Assembly: GCA_002437415.1 (NCBI GenBank)
Contig: DJPL01000042.1
Span: forward strand, 89,332 to 153,331
Reading direction: 5' to 3'
From: Ruminococcaceae bacterium UBA6413
GTDB lineage: Bacteria > Bacillota > Clostridia > Oscillospirales > Ruminococcaceae
Length of the DNA: 64,000 nt
Numbering within the stretch: position 1 is the first letter of the stretch; every line of letters starts with the position of its first letter. A program made the translations under genes and the position numbers. Below are positions 18,101-27,066 of the stretch, in pieces. A model generated the notes under the pieces. The model was not told where the DNA came from, did no database searches, and worked only from the letters and a program-made list of their open reading frames with translations.

Positions 18101-18748
18101 TTACTTGTCATTGTCAAGATTGTTATTTACACCGTAGGAAAGCGTCAGCAGACTGTCACCGAGGTGAACATTCTCAACAATTATATTCTTGTGCTCAACG
18201 TTTATGTCATAGTGGGAGAAATTCCAGAATGACCGCACGCCAAGCCCTGTAAGGCGGTCGACTATCTCCTTTGTTACGGACTTCGGTATGCAAAGAACCG
18301 CAACCTCGGGCTTGTTTTCACGGCAGAAGCCTTCAAGGTCGTCTATATCCGTGATGGTAAGCTTTCCGAGAGGATTACCGACTATTTTCTTGTTGGAGTC
18401 GAATATGCCGATAAGGCTGCACCCGCTCTTTTCAAAGTTAATATGCACCGCAAGCGCCGTGCCGAGATTGCCCGCACCGATAAGTATTGTTTTTCTGTGC
18501 TTGTCAACACCGAGAATACGACCTATTTCTTTTCTCAGCTCCGATACGTTGTAGCCGTAGCCCTGCTGTCCGAAGCCTCCGAAGCAGTTAAGATCCTGTC
18601 TTATCTGGGACGCGGTAAGGTGCATTCTCTCGGACAATTCTCTTGATGATATCTTTGAGATCCGCTGATCCTCAAGCTCGCCGAGAAAGCGATAGTAGCG
18701 GGGAAGTCTGCGTATTACCGAGTTTGATATATTGATGCTTTTCGACAA
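18101..18748 (-). CDS. rex: Redox-sensing transcriptional repressor Rex
   Basis: Protein of 215 residues. An N-terminal winged helix (SNSVIRRLPRYYRFL, ISSRELSERMHLTASQIR, DLNCFGGFGQQGYGY) is followed by a Rossmann domain with the NAD(H) loop ILIGAGNLGTALA and a C-terminal domain-swap helix. Rex binds DNA when NAD+ is high and lets go on NADH, controlling fermentation and hydrogen genes. It starts at TTG behind GGAGG. It lies only 36 bases after icd with no terminator between, so it looks co-transcribed with acn and icd. The window's [FeFe] hydrogenase is a plausible target, but no site was found. Confidence 0.95.
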   Translation of the reverse strand: MSKSINISNSVIRRLPRYYRFLGELEDQRISKISSRELSERMHLTASQIRQDLNCFGGFGQQGYGYNVSELRKEIGRILGVDKHRKTILIGAGNLGTALAVHINFEKSGCSLIGIFDSNKKIVGNPLGKLTITDIDDLEGFCRENKPEVAVLCIPKSVTKEIVDRLTGLGVRSFWNFSHYDINVEHKNIIVENVHLGDSLLTLSYGVNNNLDNDK

Positions 18749-18784
18749 GGTGATGCCTCCTTACAGTTTCGTGTTTTTACTGAA

Positions 18785-19996
18785 TTACAGTGTTTCCTTC
18801 AGTCTGTTGTTGATCTCGAGCAGGAAGTCCTCTGTGTTTACCTTTCTCTTGTTTTCGAGATTTGAAAGTACATAGAGGTCGCCTGTCATAACGCCGTCTT
18901 CGATCGTCTTTACAGTAGCCTTTTCAAGCTTGTCTGCAAAGTCGGAAAGCTCCTTGTTGCCGTCAAGCTCGCCGCGCTTTCTTAATGCGCCTGTCCAAGC
19001 AAACAGAGTTGCTACCGAGTTTGTAGATGTTTCTTCGCCCTTTAAGTGCTTGTAGTAGTGACGTGTTACTGTGCCGTGTGCGGCTTCGTACTCATAAACG
19101 CCTGTGGGTGAAACGAGAACGGATGTCATCATACCGAGGCTACCGAATGCTGTTGCTACCATATCCGACATAACATCGCCGTCATAGTTCTTGCAAGCCC
19201 AGATGTAGCCGCCCTCTGAACGTACAACTCTTGCTACTGCGTCATCAATAAGAGTGTAGAAGTATGTGATACCTGCGGCATCAAACTTTTCCTTATACTC
19301 GTTATCGAATATTTCCTGGAAAATATCCTTGAATGTGTGGTCGTACTTCTTTGAGATCGTGTCCTTTGTTGCAAACCAGATATCCTGCTTTGTATCAAGT
19401 GCAAAGTTGAAGCACGCTCTTGCGAAGCTTGCGATACTTGCGTTGATGTTGTGAAGTCCCTGGATAATGCCGTCAGAACCGTTGAACTTGTGGATAAGCT
19501 GTCTTGTTTCGTTGCCGTCCTTGTCGGTCACAACAAGCTCTGCTGTGCTGCCGTCGGCAACCTTCATCTCGGAGTTCTTGTAAACATCGCCGTAAGCGTG
19601 ACGGGCGATAGTTATAGGCTTCTTCCAGCCGGGGAGCAGAGGAGTGATACCCTTTACGATAATGGGCGCTCTGAATACCGTACCGTCAAGGATCGCACGG
19701 ATAGTGCCGTTGGGCGACTTCCACATTTCCTTTAAGTCGTATTCTGTCATTCTCTGTGCGTTAGGTGTTATTGTTGCGCACTTTACCGCAACGCCGTACT
19801 TCTTGGTTGCATTTGCGGAGTCGATAGTTACCTGATCGTTGGTTTCGTTTCTGTGAACAAGACCGAGATCGTAATAATCCGTCTTTAAGTCAACGTAAGG
19901 GCAGATAAGAATATCCTTGATCATCTTCCAGATAATTCTGGTCATTTCGTCGCCGTCCATCTCAACGATGGGGGTGGTCATCTGAATTTTTGCCAT
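18785..19996 (-). CDS. icd: NADP-dependent isocitrate dehydrogenase (eukaryote-like type II)
   Basis: Enzyme of 403 residues that oxidatively decarboxylates isocitrate to 2-oxoglutarate, making NADPH. The sequence follows the dimeric type II family (TPIVEMDGDEMTRIIW, SPNGTIRAILDGTVFR, the metal/substrate YTLIDDAVARVVRSEGG, and GVYEYEAAHGTVTRHYY with the NADP-binding loop) rather than the E. coli type I form. A good ribosome site, GAAAGGAAAAG, precedes the ATG. The gene is 20 bases after aconitase. Together they form the oxidative branch supplying 2-oxoglutarate for glutamate; citrate synthase is not in the window. Confidence 0.95.
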   Translation of the reverse strand: MAKIQMTTPIVEMDGDEMTRIIWKMIKDILICPYVDLKTDYYDLGLVHRNETNDQVTIDSANATKKYGVAVKCATITPNAQRMTEYDLKEMWKSPNGTIRAILDGTVFRAPIIVKGITPLLPGWKKPITIARHAYGDVYKNSEMKVADGSTAELVVTDKDGNETRQLIHKFNGSDGIIQGLHNINASIASFARACFNFALDTKQDIWFATKDTISKKYDHTFKDIFQEIFDNEYKEKFDAAGITYFYTLIDDAVARVVRSEGGYIWACKNYDGDVMSDMVATAFGSLGMMTSVLVSPTGVYEYEAAHGTVTRHYYKHLKGEETSTNSVATLFAWTGALRKRGELDGNKELSDFADKLEKATVKTIEDGVMTGDLYVLSNLENKRKVNTEDFLLEINNRLKETL

Positions 19997-20016
19997 TATA
20001 GCTTTTCCTTTCGATA

Positions 20017-21966
20017 TTACTTGTTGTGCTTGGTGTAGTTAAGCAGTCCGCCTGCGAGCATCATACCCTTGCCGCGCTCGGATAATTCGCAGGTGACTTC
20101 ATATTCTGTACCCTTTGTTATATTCTTTACGGTTATCTTAGTACCGTTTTCTATCGCATTTCTGATACCGGGGAGCTCAAGAACGTCATCGCGGTCGATC
20201 TTGTCGTAATCAGCCTCGTTTACAAAGCACAGGGGGAGAATACCGTTGTTGATAAGGTTCTGTCTGTGGATACGTGCAAACGATTTGCAGATTATAGCCT
20301 TTACGCCGAGGTAGAGGGGAGCGAGCGCCGCGTGCTCTCTTGATGAGCCCTGACCGTAGTTTGCGCCGCCGATGATAATGCTCTTGCCGAGTTCCTTTGC
20401 TCTTGTCGGGAAGGTTTCGTCACATACTGTGAAGCAGTACTGCGAAATTGCGGGGATATTTGAACGCAGAGGTAATATCTTTGCGCCGGCAGGCATAATA
20501 TGGTCTGTAGTGATATTGTCGCCGACCTTGAGAGATACCTCAGCCTTGATATCCTCTGCAAGAGGAACGTTTACGGGGAAGGGCTTTATGTTCGGTCCTC
20601 TGAGGACTTCTACATTGGGAGCTTCCTCGGGAGAAGCGGGAGGAACTACCATATTGTCGTTTATAAGGAACTTTTCGGGCATTACATAAGGAGGCATTTC
20701 GCCGACAAGTCTGGGATCTGTAAATACACCTGTGAGCGCTGAGATAGCGGCTGTTTCAGGTGATACGAGGTAGATCTGACCGTCCTTTGTTCCGCTTCTT
20801 CCCAAGAAGTTTCTGTTGAAGGTACGCAGTGAGATACCCTTTGAGTTAGGCGACTGACCCATACCTATGCACGGACCGCAGGCGCTCTCGAGTATTCTTG
20901 CACCGGCACTGATAAGTATCGATAATGCACCGCAGTCGGCGAGCATATTGAATACCTGCTTTGAACCGGGAGCGATCGACAGGCTCACATCGGGGTGAAC
21001 AGTCTTACCCTTTAATATATGAGCGACCTTCAGCATATCCTGTAAGGAGGAGTTGGTACATGAACCGATACATACCTGATCTATCTTGATAGCGCCGATC
21101 TCCTTAACGGTCTTTACGTTGTCGGGGCTGTGAGGACAAGCTGCCATGGGAACAAGCTCTGAGAGATTTATATTTATCTCTTCATCGTATACCGCATCGG
21201 GATCTGCGCTGAGAGCTACGAAGTCCTCTTCACGATCCTGTGCCTTTAAGAAAGCAAGTGTTGTTTCGTCGGAGGGGAAGATCGATGTTGTCGCGCCGAG
21301 CTCCGCACCCATATTGGTAATTGTTGCACGTTCGGGAACGCTGAGGCTTTTTACGCCTTCGCCGCAGTACTCGATAACCTTACCTACGCCGCCCTTTACG
21401 GACATTATCTGAAGTACCTTTAAAATTACGTCCTTTGCGGAAACCCAGTCGTTAAGCTTACCTGTGAGGTTTACCTTTACTACCTTGGGCATTGTGATGT
21501 AATAAGCGCCGCCGCCCATTGCAACCGCAACGTCAAGTCCGCCTGCGCCCATAGCGAGCATACCGATACCGCCGCCTGTAGGTGTGTGGCTGTCAGAGCC
21601 GATAAGCGTCTTGCCGGGCTTACCGAAACGTTCAAGGTGGACCTGGTGGCAGATACCGTTACCGGGACGTGAGAAATAAATTCCGTGCTTCTTTGCAACA
21701 CTGCCTATGTATCTGTGGTCGTCGGCGTTTTCAAAGCCTGACTGGAGTGTGTTGTGGTCGATATAAGCGAGTGAACGCTCTGTCTTTACTCTGTCTATGC
21801 CCATAGCCTCAAACTGAAGATATGCCATAGTACCTGTAGCGTCCTGTGTCAGAGTCTGGTCGATATGAAGACCGATCTCTGTGCCTTTGATCATCTCGCC
21901 GTCAATTATGTGGTTTTTGATGATCTTTTCAGTAAGGGTAAGACCCCTGCTTTCGTTGTTTCCCAT
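20017..21966 (-). CDS. acn: Aconitate hydratase
   Basis: Iron-sulfur enzyme of 649 residues that isomerises citrate and isocitrate. The [4Fe-4S] ligands are visible in IDQVCIGSCTNSS and SACGPCIGMGQSP. GSDSHTPTGGGIGMLAMGAGG and the C-terminal swivelling domain (IIGGANYGQGSSREHAAL) are intact. The length is shorter than the ~900-residue AcnA and close to the mitochondrial-like clostridial type. Start ATG lies behind AGGAGGACAAAAA. It heads the acn-icd-rex operon from a consensus promoter. Confidence 0.95.
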   Translation of the reverse strand: MGNNESRGLTLTEKIIKNHIIDGEMIKGTEIGLHIDQTLTQDATGTMAYLQFEAMGIDRVKTERSLAYIDHNTLQSGFENADDHRYIGSVAKKHGIYFSRPGNGICHQVHLERFGKPGKTLIGSDSHTPTGGGIGMLAMGAGGLDVAVAMGGGAYYITMPKVVKVNLTGKLNDWVSAKDVILKVLQIMSVKGGVGKVIEYCGEGVKSLSVPERATITNMGAELGATTSIFPSDETTLAFLKAQDREEDFVALSADPDAVYDEEININLSELVPMAACPHSPDNVKTVKEIGAIKIDQVCIGSCTNSSLQDMLKVAHILKGKTVHPDVSLSIAPGSKQVFNMLADCGALSILISAGARILESACGPCIGMGQSPNSKGISLRTFNRNFLGRSGTKDGQIYLVSPETAAISALTGVFTDPRLVGEMPPYVMPEKFLINDNMVVPPASPEEAPNVEVLRGPNIKPFPVNVPLAEDIKAEVSLKVGDNITTDHIMPAGAKILPLRSNIPAISQYCFTVCDETFPTRAKELGKSIIIGGANYGQGSSREHAALAPLYLGVKAIICKSFARIHRQNLINNGILPLCFVNEADYDKIDRDDVLELPGIRNAIENGTKITVKNITKGTEYEVTCELSERGKGMMLAGGLLNYTKHNK

Positions 21967-21998
21967 TTTTTGTCCTCCTGAAAAAAAGATTACAGTTA

Positions 21999-22027
21999 AT
22001 TATACATTATATCAAAGTAAAAGTCAA
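21999..22027 (-). promoter_or_regulatory. Sigma-A-type promoter of acn-icd-rex
   Basis: Minus-strand TTGACT (22022-22027), 17 bases, TATAAT (21999-22004), giving a leader of about 25 bases. No Rex-like palindrome (TTGTTAA-N4-TTAACAA) overlaps it. Confidence 0.8.
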
Positions 22028-22182
22028 GAATTTGCGCGGTTTGCGACAAAGCGAAAACCGATAACCGCAAAATTTATTTGTTTATATTGCACAAGCACAA
22101 ACACGGTTTATTATAGGATATATAGAAAATCATTTCTGCAAGTGCAAATTTGATGAAATTTGAGAAAATAAACCCTTTGCGG

Positions 22183-22212
22183 TTGACTTCATCAGTGAAG
22201 ATGTTGTATAAT
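22183..22212 (+). promoter_or_regulatory. Sigma-A-type promoter for the GHL10 lipoprotein gene
   Basis: TTGACT (22183-22188), 18 bases, TATAAT (22207-22212). The start codon is about 83 bases downstream. The region 21967-22294 is the divergent control region between acn and this gene. Confidence 0.75.
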
Positions 22213-22294
22213 TTACTGTATATCCCGTATTTTGCGGGAAATTTTACGAGGCGTATCTGATGCAGAATGTATAAATCACCCGAAAGGAAAATAT

Positions 22295-23875
22295 ATGTCC
22301 GTAAAAAAGAAAATTGCCTTTACTGCGATTGCCGCGGCGGTGTCGGTTATGGCAAGCGGTTGCGGCAAGGCACTTATACTTGAAAATAACCCGTCCGAAA
22401 GCGAACGGAATAATAATATAATGAGCGGAGTTACCGTCAGCAAAACCGAGATAAAGCCTGCGGAAAGCATACCCGAGCAGACAGGCTCGCATCAGACGAC
22501 TACTGCCGCAAAAACAAAGGCTACATCTGTAGAGCAAGCAAAGCCCGAAGCTGTGGCAACGACAGCTGTATCTGACGAGATATCAAACGGTGAGCCGACG
22601 GAAAATTCGCGCTATGACAGCTCAGACCCATTGCCTGAGCCCGACAGCACAGAGCCGCCTGTTTCGGTTATCGAAACCGAGCAGCCCGAAACCGTGAGCT
22701 TGGCAGCTGAAAGTAAGGCGCAGGAAACGCCTGCGCTCACCGACAATCTGCCTGTAAACAGCTACACAGCGCTTAATTACAGCGATGTCAAGGGCGTATG
22801 GATATCGTATTTTGAGCTGTATCCTATTCTCACGGGCAAGAGCAAGGCAGAATTTACGAGCGACATCGGAGAGTATTACGACAACTGTCTGTCACTCGGC
22901 ATAAATACGGTGTATGTTCATGTGCGCCCATACGGTGACGCAATATACAGATCCGACTATTTTCCCTGGTCGAAATACTGCACAGGTTATATCGGAGAAG
23001 ATCCGGGCTTTGACCCGCTGGATATTATGATAGAAGAGGCTCACGCAAGAGGAATATCATTTCAGGCGTGGGTCAACCCTCTGCGTTGCTATCAGGAGGA
23101 CGACGCTCCGTATGTAAGCACCTCTTATAAGACAGGTCAGTGGTATGATACAAAGGACGGCGACTATATCGTCAAGGTAAACTCATACTGGTGGCTCAAT
23201 CCCGCTTATAAGGAGGTCACAGACCTCATTGCACTCGGCGCGGCGGAGCTTGTGTCAAGGTATGACGTTGACGGTGTGCATATAGACGATTATTTTTATC
23301 CCACGACCGATGAATCGTTTGACAGCATCGCTTTCAGCGCTTCTTCGTACAGCAGTCTGTCGCAGTTCAGGCTTGATAATTGCAGCCGAATGGTATCGGG
23401 TATGTACAATGCCGTTAAATCGCACAATCCGACCGCTGTATTCGGTGTAAGCGCGCAGGGCAACGTTACCAACAACGAAACACAGCTTTACGCAGATGTT
23501 GAGAAATGGTCAAGAGAAAGCGGCTATGTGGATTATATGGCACCGCAGATATACTACGGCTTTGACAACAGCGGACAACCGTTTGAACAGGTCATTGAGC
23601 AATGGGACGATATGCTGAGCGGTACAGGAAAAGCACTGATACCGGGTCTTGCGGTGTACAAGATAGGCACAGAAGACGCCTGGGCGGGCAACGGTCAGTA
23701 TGAATGGATAAATGATACAGAGATCATAAAACGACAGATTATAAAGTCACAGGAAACGTCAAATTACGGCGGCGTGATACTTTACAGCTATCAGTTCATT
23801 TTTGAGCCCGATGCTGCTGTAAAGCAGGAGGTGGACGAAGAGATCGCGGCGTTCAAGCCGCTCCTTACACAGTAA
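22295..23875 (+). CDS. Lipoprotein glycosyl-hydrolase-like protein, GHL10/DUF187 (YngK-like) family
   Basis: Protein of 526 residues. A lipoprotein signal peptide ends in VMASGCG (lipid-modified Cys near 26), then a Ser/Thr/Pro/Glu-rich linker runs to about residue 155. A GHL10-type TIM barrel follows: GVWISYFELYPILTGKS, INTVYVHVRPYGDAIYRS, RGISFQAWVNPLRCYQ, DVDGVHIDDYFYPTTDE (acidic pair at about 331-332), YMAPQIYYGFDN and GVILYSYQF. Members are thought to act on cell-wall or exopolysaccharide glycans, but biochemistry is sparse. The ATG at 22295 (AAAGGAAAA upstream) was preferred to 22232, which would place extra polar residues ahead of the signal peptide. The next gene, 30 bases on, pairs a related barrel with an amidase. 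Confidence 0.85.
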   Translation: MSVKKKIAFTAIAAAVSVMASGCGKALILENNPSESERNNNIMSGVTVSKTEIKPAESIPEQTGSHQTTTAAKTKATSVEQAKPEAVATTAVSDEISNGEPTENSRYDSSDPLPEPDSTEPPVSVIETEQPETVSLAAESKAQETPALTDNLPVNSYTALNYSDVKGVWISYFELYPILTGKSKAEFTSDIGEYYDNCLSLGINTVYVHVRPYGDAIYRSDYFPWSKYCTGYIGEDPGFDPLDIMIEEAHARGISFQAWVNPLRCYQEDDAPYVSTSYKTGQWYDTKDGDYIVKVNSYWWLNPAYKEVTDLIALGAAELVSRYDVDGVHIDDYFYPTTDESFDSIAFSASSYSSLSQFRLDNCSRMVSGMYNAVKSHNPTAVFGVSAQGNVTNNETQLYADVEKWSRESGYVDYMAPQIYYGFDNSGQPFEQVIEQWDDMLSGTGKALIPGLAVYKIGTEDAWAGNGQYEWINDTEIIKRQIIKSQETSNYGGVILYSYQFIFEPDAAVKQEVDEEIAAFKPLLTQ

Positions 23876-23905
23876 AAGCCGTAATATCGGAAGGAAGAGC
23901 AGAAG

Positions 23906-26881
23906 ATGAGAAATAAATTTATCAGGTTGATGGCGGGTGCGTTGTCGGCGATTATGCTTTTGTCGCAACTCAGCGCCGTTGCCGAGGAAAGTGCAAATAA
24001 CGATAGCGCCGCTTCATCGGCAGAAGCGTCAGAGCAGTCTAATAAGACCACCGCTCAGTCGGCTGTGCCGAAATTTACCCTGTCAGACGAGCTTAAAGCT
24101 ACTGTGGTAAATCTCGGCGACTTTGAGGCGGAGAAGTTCAGCGAAAGTTTTTCGGCAAAGCTGGATACGCTTATAAGCTACGGAATGAACGGTGTATACA
24201 TAAATCCTTACGGCAAAGATGTTTCGTATTTTTCCACAAATATGAACAAGGGCGGAGATCGGCTTGAAAAGGCGCTTGCCATTGCCACAAAAAAGGGGAT
24301 GCAGAGATTTGTATATTTCGATATCAACAGAGCTATGTCTTCCTGCCCCGAGGGCGAGGACAAGTATGACTATCTTGTAAGCGAAGCACATAAATTTACG
24401 CTCAGATACAGATGCAACGGAATTATCCTTACGGGATTTTACGGTTCAAACAGCAACACCGTATATGACGAATATATGAAGAAGGGCTCGGGCATAGGCT
24501 ATAAGAATTGGCTTTATGACAGCGTTGAATACAAGTTCACCACGGTGAGCGATGTTATTCATCTTTCGGATAATTCAATAGCGGTAGGTATTGACGCAAA
24601 GGACATATGGGCAAATTCGTCCCGCAACGAAAGCGGAAGCGACACCTCGGCTAAATATTCCGCATATTATAACGGCTATGCCGATACAAAGTCGTTTGCC
24701 GAAAAGGGACTGGCTGACTTCATCGTTGTAAATGCCTCCGGTTCGCTTGATGATGAAACAGTGGGATTTGATGAGGTTTGCTCGTGGTGGAGCAATGTCG
24801 CAAAAACTGCCGATATACCGCTATATATCGTTCACCATAATGAAAAAATAGGAACAGATGATGCAGGCTGGAACGTTGAAGATCAGCTCCTGAAACAGCT
24901 TGCCAAGGCTGACGAGCTTGATAATTATTCGGGAAGTGTTTTCTATTCCGAGAAATCGCTTGAAGAAAACCCTATGGGTACTACCGATACGCTGACAAAG
25001 TATTTCAATGAGCAGATAAACGTTGACAGCCTTTTTGAAGATCTTGAAATGACCTCGCCGTACTACACGAGCTATTCTACAGATGACACATCTGTTGCGT
25101 TTATGGGTACGTTTGACGAAAACTTCGATGTTTATTTTGACGGAGAAAAGCTGTCGCTTAACGAAGCGGGCAACTTCTACTTTGAAAAACAGCTTGAAGT
25201 CGGAATGAACACTTTTGTCATTACGCACAAGGGCAAGACGATAAACTATAATATAGAGCGAACCATCAACGTACTGAAATCGGTAGGCAGTTCGGTTTCG
25301 GAAGGCAAGACGCTGAATGTTGACGGCGGTACTTCCGTATCGGTTCTGGCGGTCGCTTATAAAGGCTCGTATGCTACGGCTACTCTCGGCGGCACTACGA
25401 TCGAGCTTACCGAAAACGCAAAATCAGATGTTGTTGATATCAACTCCTCATATGCCGCATTCACAGGAAAGATCACCGTTCCCGAGGGAATTGTCGATGA
25501 AGAGCAGTACCTCGGAAATATCGAGATCTCCGCGTCATATGCAGGCTATTCGCGTACATATATCGGTGCAGAGGTAACAGTAAATGCTGTAAAGCTCCCC
25601 GAGAAGAATGTTGAGGTCATAGATGAGATCCCTGCGGATCAGAGCTCATTCGGCGACTCGGAGGTTGTCGGCAAGCTTTCTCCCGCTGTTTCTGAGGACA
25701 CGGAGGTCACATATGTAAAGCTCAACAAAAACTTTGCTTATATCTATGACGGTAACAATACCGATTCTGTAAATCCCCCCAATGTCGGACAGCTTCCCGA
25801 GGGTACGCTCGACTATTATAAGAGCGAGTGGGATGAATATTATGTAACAAGTTCGGGCAAGCGTTTCCTTAAGGAAGACGCAGATCTTGTGAGCGGTGTC
25901 GGAATGGGCGAAAATCCGCTTGTTGTCAAGGCAATAGGAAACTCGGGCGGCGACTCATTTATACAGATGTCGCTTGAAGACCGCGCATCGTTTACCGTTA
26001 CGCCGATCGGTAATGAATATTATACAGGCGTAGACGGCGACTTTAATCTTGATGAATTTACCGCAGAATACATATACATAACATTCGATAACGTAACATC
26101 GGTAACATCGCTTCCCGATTTCGAAAATTGCACGGTATTCAGTGCGGGTGAATGGAAGCAGGTCGAAGTAGACGGCGTTATGAAGTTCAGACTTGTGCTC
26201 AAGCTCCGCCAGCCCGGCGTATACGCGGGAAACAGCGCAACATACAATTCTGACGGCGATCTTATGTTCAAGTTTGAGATACTCACAAACGATATCACAA
26301 ATATGACTATAGTTATCGATCCCGGACACGGTGTATCGGAATACGGCTACGATGACCCCGGCGCTATAGGTCATATTGAAGAAGCGGGCGCTAACCTTGC
26401 AGTAGCAAAGCTTGTTGAATCAAAGCTCCAAGCGCTCGGTGTCAATGTTGTAAGGCTCAATACCGAGTCGGAATTCTACGATACTATGAGAAGACCGTAT
26501 TATGCGCGTGATTACGGCTGTGACCTTTATATAGCAATTCATTCCAACAAGGCAGGCTCAGAGGACGCAAGAGGTACGGAATGCTATTACTACACATCGT
26601 ATTCTGAGCCGCTTGCAAAAGCGCTTACCAATCACGTTTCGTCCTATTTCAGCAACAGTGTATATTCTGACGGAGCTGACTGCAACAGAGGCGATCAGTA
26701 CAGCTATATGTGGACTACCAAGCAGCAGGATTTCCCGTCGGTACTTATAGAAATGGGCTTTGTAAGCAATTATGAAGACGCAATGGCGCTTGCAAGCGAT
26801 ACCCATCAGGAGGGAATTGCACAGGCGATAGTTGACGGAATACAGGAATATGTTACAAGAAGCGGAGTTTCTTCTTACTGA
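23906..26881 (+). CDS. Secreted N-acetylmuramoyl-L-alanine amidase with N-terminal degenerate GHL10-like domain
   Basis: Protein of 991 residues with a signal peptide (FIRLMAGALSAIMLLSQLSAV). Residues about 55-380 resemble the barrel of the previous gene (ISYGMNGVYINPYGKDVSYF, RYRCNGIILTGFYGSN, IPLYIVHHNEKIGTDDAGW). However, the acidic pair of the active-site strand is replaced by Thr-Gly, so this part looks non-catalytic. Beta-rich linker domains follow. The C-terminal Amidase_3 domain (about 800-985) has the zinc motifs IVIDPGHG (His about 808), an acidic residue in HIEEAGAN, YIAIHSN (His about 879) and the catalytic IEMGFVSN (Glu about 949). It should cut peptide stems from peptidoglycan. 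AAGGAAGAG precedes the ATG. Confidence 0.88.
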   Translation: MRNKFIRLMAGALSAIMLLSQLSAVAEESANNDSAASSAEASEQSNKTTAQSAVPKFTLSDELKATVVNLGDFEAEKFSESFSAKLDTLISYGMNGVYINPYGKDVSYFSTNMNKGGDRLEKALAIATKKGMQRFVYFDINRAMSSCPEGEDKYDYLVSEAHKFTLRYRCNGIILTGFYGSNSNTVYDEYMKKGSGIGYKNWLYDSVEYKFTTVSDVIHLSDNSIAVGIDAKDIWANSSRNESGSDTSAKYSAYYNGYADTKSFAEKGLADFIVVNASGSLDDETVGFDEVCSWWSNVAKTADIPLYIVHHNEKIGTDDAGWNVEDQLLKQLAKADELDNYSGSVFYSEKSLEENPMGTTDTLTKYFNEQINVDSLFEDLEMTSPYYTSYSTDDTSVAFMGTFDENFDVYFDGEKLSLNEAGNFYFEKQLEVGMNTFVITHKGKTINYNIERTINVLKSVGSSVSEGKTLNVDGGTSVSVLAVAYKGSYATATLGGTTIELTENAKSDVVDINSSYAAFTGKITVPEGIVDEEQYLGNIEISASYAGYSRTYIGAEVTVNAVKLPEKNVEVIDEIPADQSSFGDSEVVGKLSPAVSEDTEVTYVKLNKNFAYIYDGNNTDSVNPPNVGQLPEGTLDYYKSEWDEYYVTSSGKRFLKEDADLVSGVGMGENPLVVKAIGNSGGDSFIQMSLEDRASFTVTPIGNEYYTGVDGDFNLDEFTAEYIYITFDNVTSVTSLPDFENCTVFSAGEWKQVEVDGVMKFRLVLKLRQPGVYAGNSATYNSDGDLMFKFEILTNDITNMTIVIDPGHGVSEYGYDDPGAIGHIEEAGANLAVAKLVESKLQALGVNVVRLNTESEFYDTMRRPYYARDYGCDLYIAIHSNKAGSEDARGTECYYYTSYSEPLAKALTNHVSSYFSNSVYSDGADCNRGDQYSYMWTTKQQDFPSVLIEMGFVSNYEDAMALASDTHQEGIAQAIVDGIQEYVTRSGVSSY

Positions 26882-26888
26882 TGATCGC

Positions 26889-26922
26889 AAATGCGGCGGG
26901 CGGTATGCCTGCCGCATTTTTG
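26889..26922 (+). terminator. Rho-independent terminator after the amidase gene
   Basis: A 13-bp stem (26889-26901 with 26906-26918, one G-T pair) followed by TTTTTG. Confidence 0.9.
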
Positions 26923-26962
26923 TATGTGCAGTGTCTTTTTTATGAAAGAAATAAAAAAATAC

Positions 26963-26991
26963 TTGCAATTTCCGTGCACTTTTGCTATAAT
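26963..26991 (+). promoter_or_regulatory. Promoter of purA with extended -10
   Basis: TTGCAA (26963-26968), 17 bases, TATAAT (26986-26991) preceded by TGC. The leader to the purA ATG is about 70 bases; a short GGGC/GCCC hairpin in it is too weak to call an attenuator. Confidence 0.8.
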
Positions 26992-27066
26992 GTTAATGTG
27001 CTATGCAAAGGGCTGTCACGCCCGATGTAAATATAATATTTTTTTAAACAGAAATGGGGACTTCCA

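Noticed and set aside
26992..27066. Possible riboswitch or attenuator in the purA leader
   Set aside because: The leader is only about 70 bases and has a 4-bp hairpin with a distant T run; no known purine riboswitch pattern was seen.
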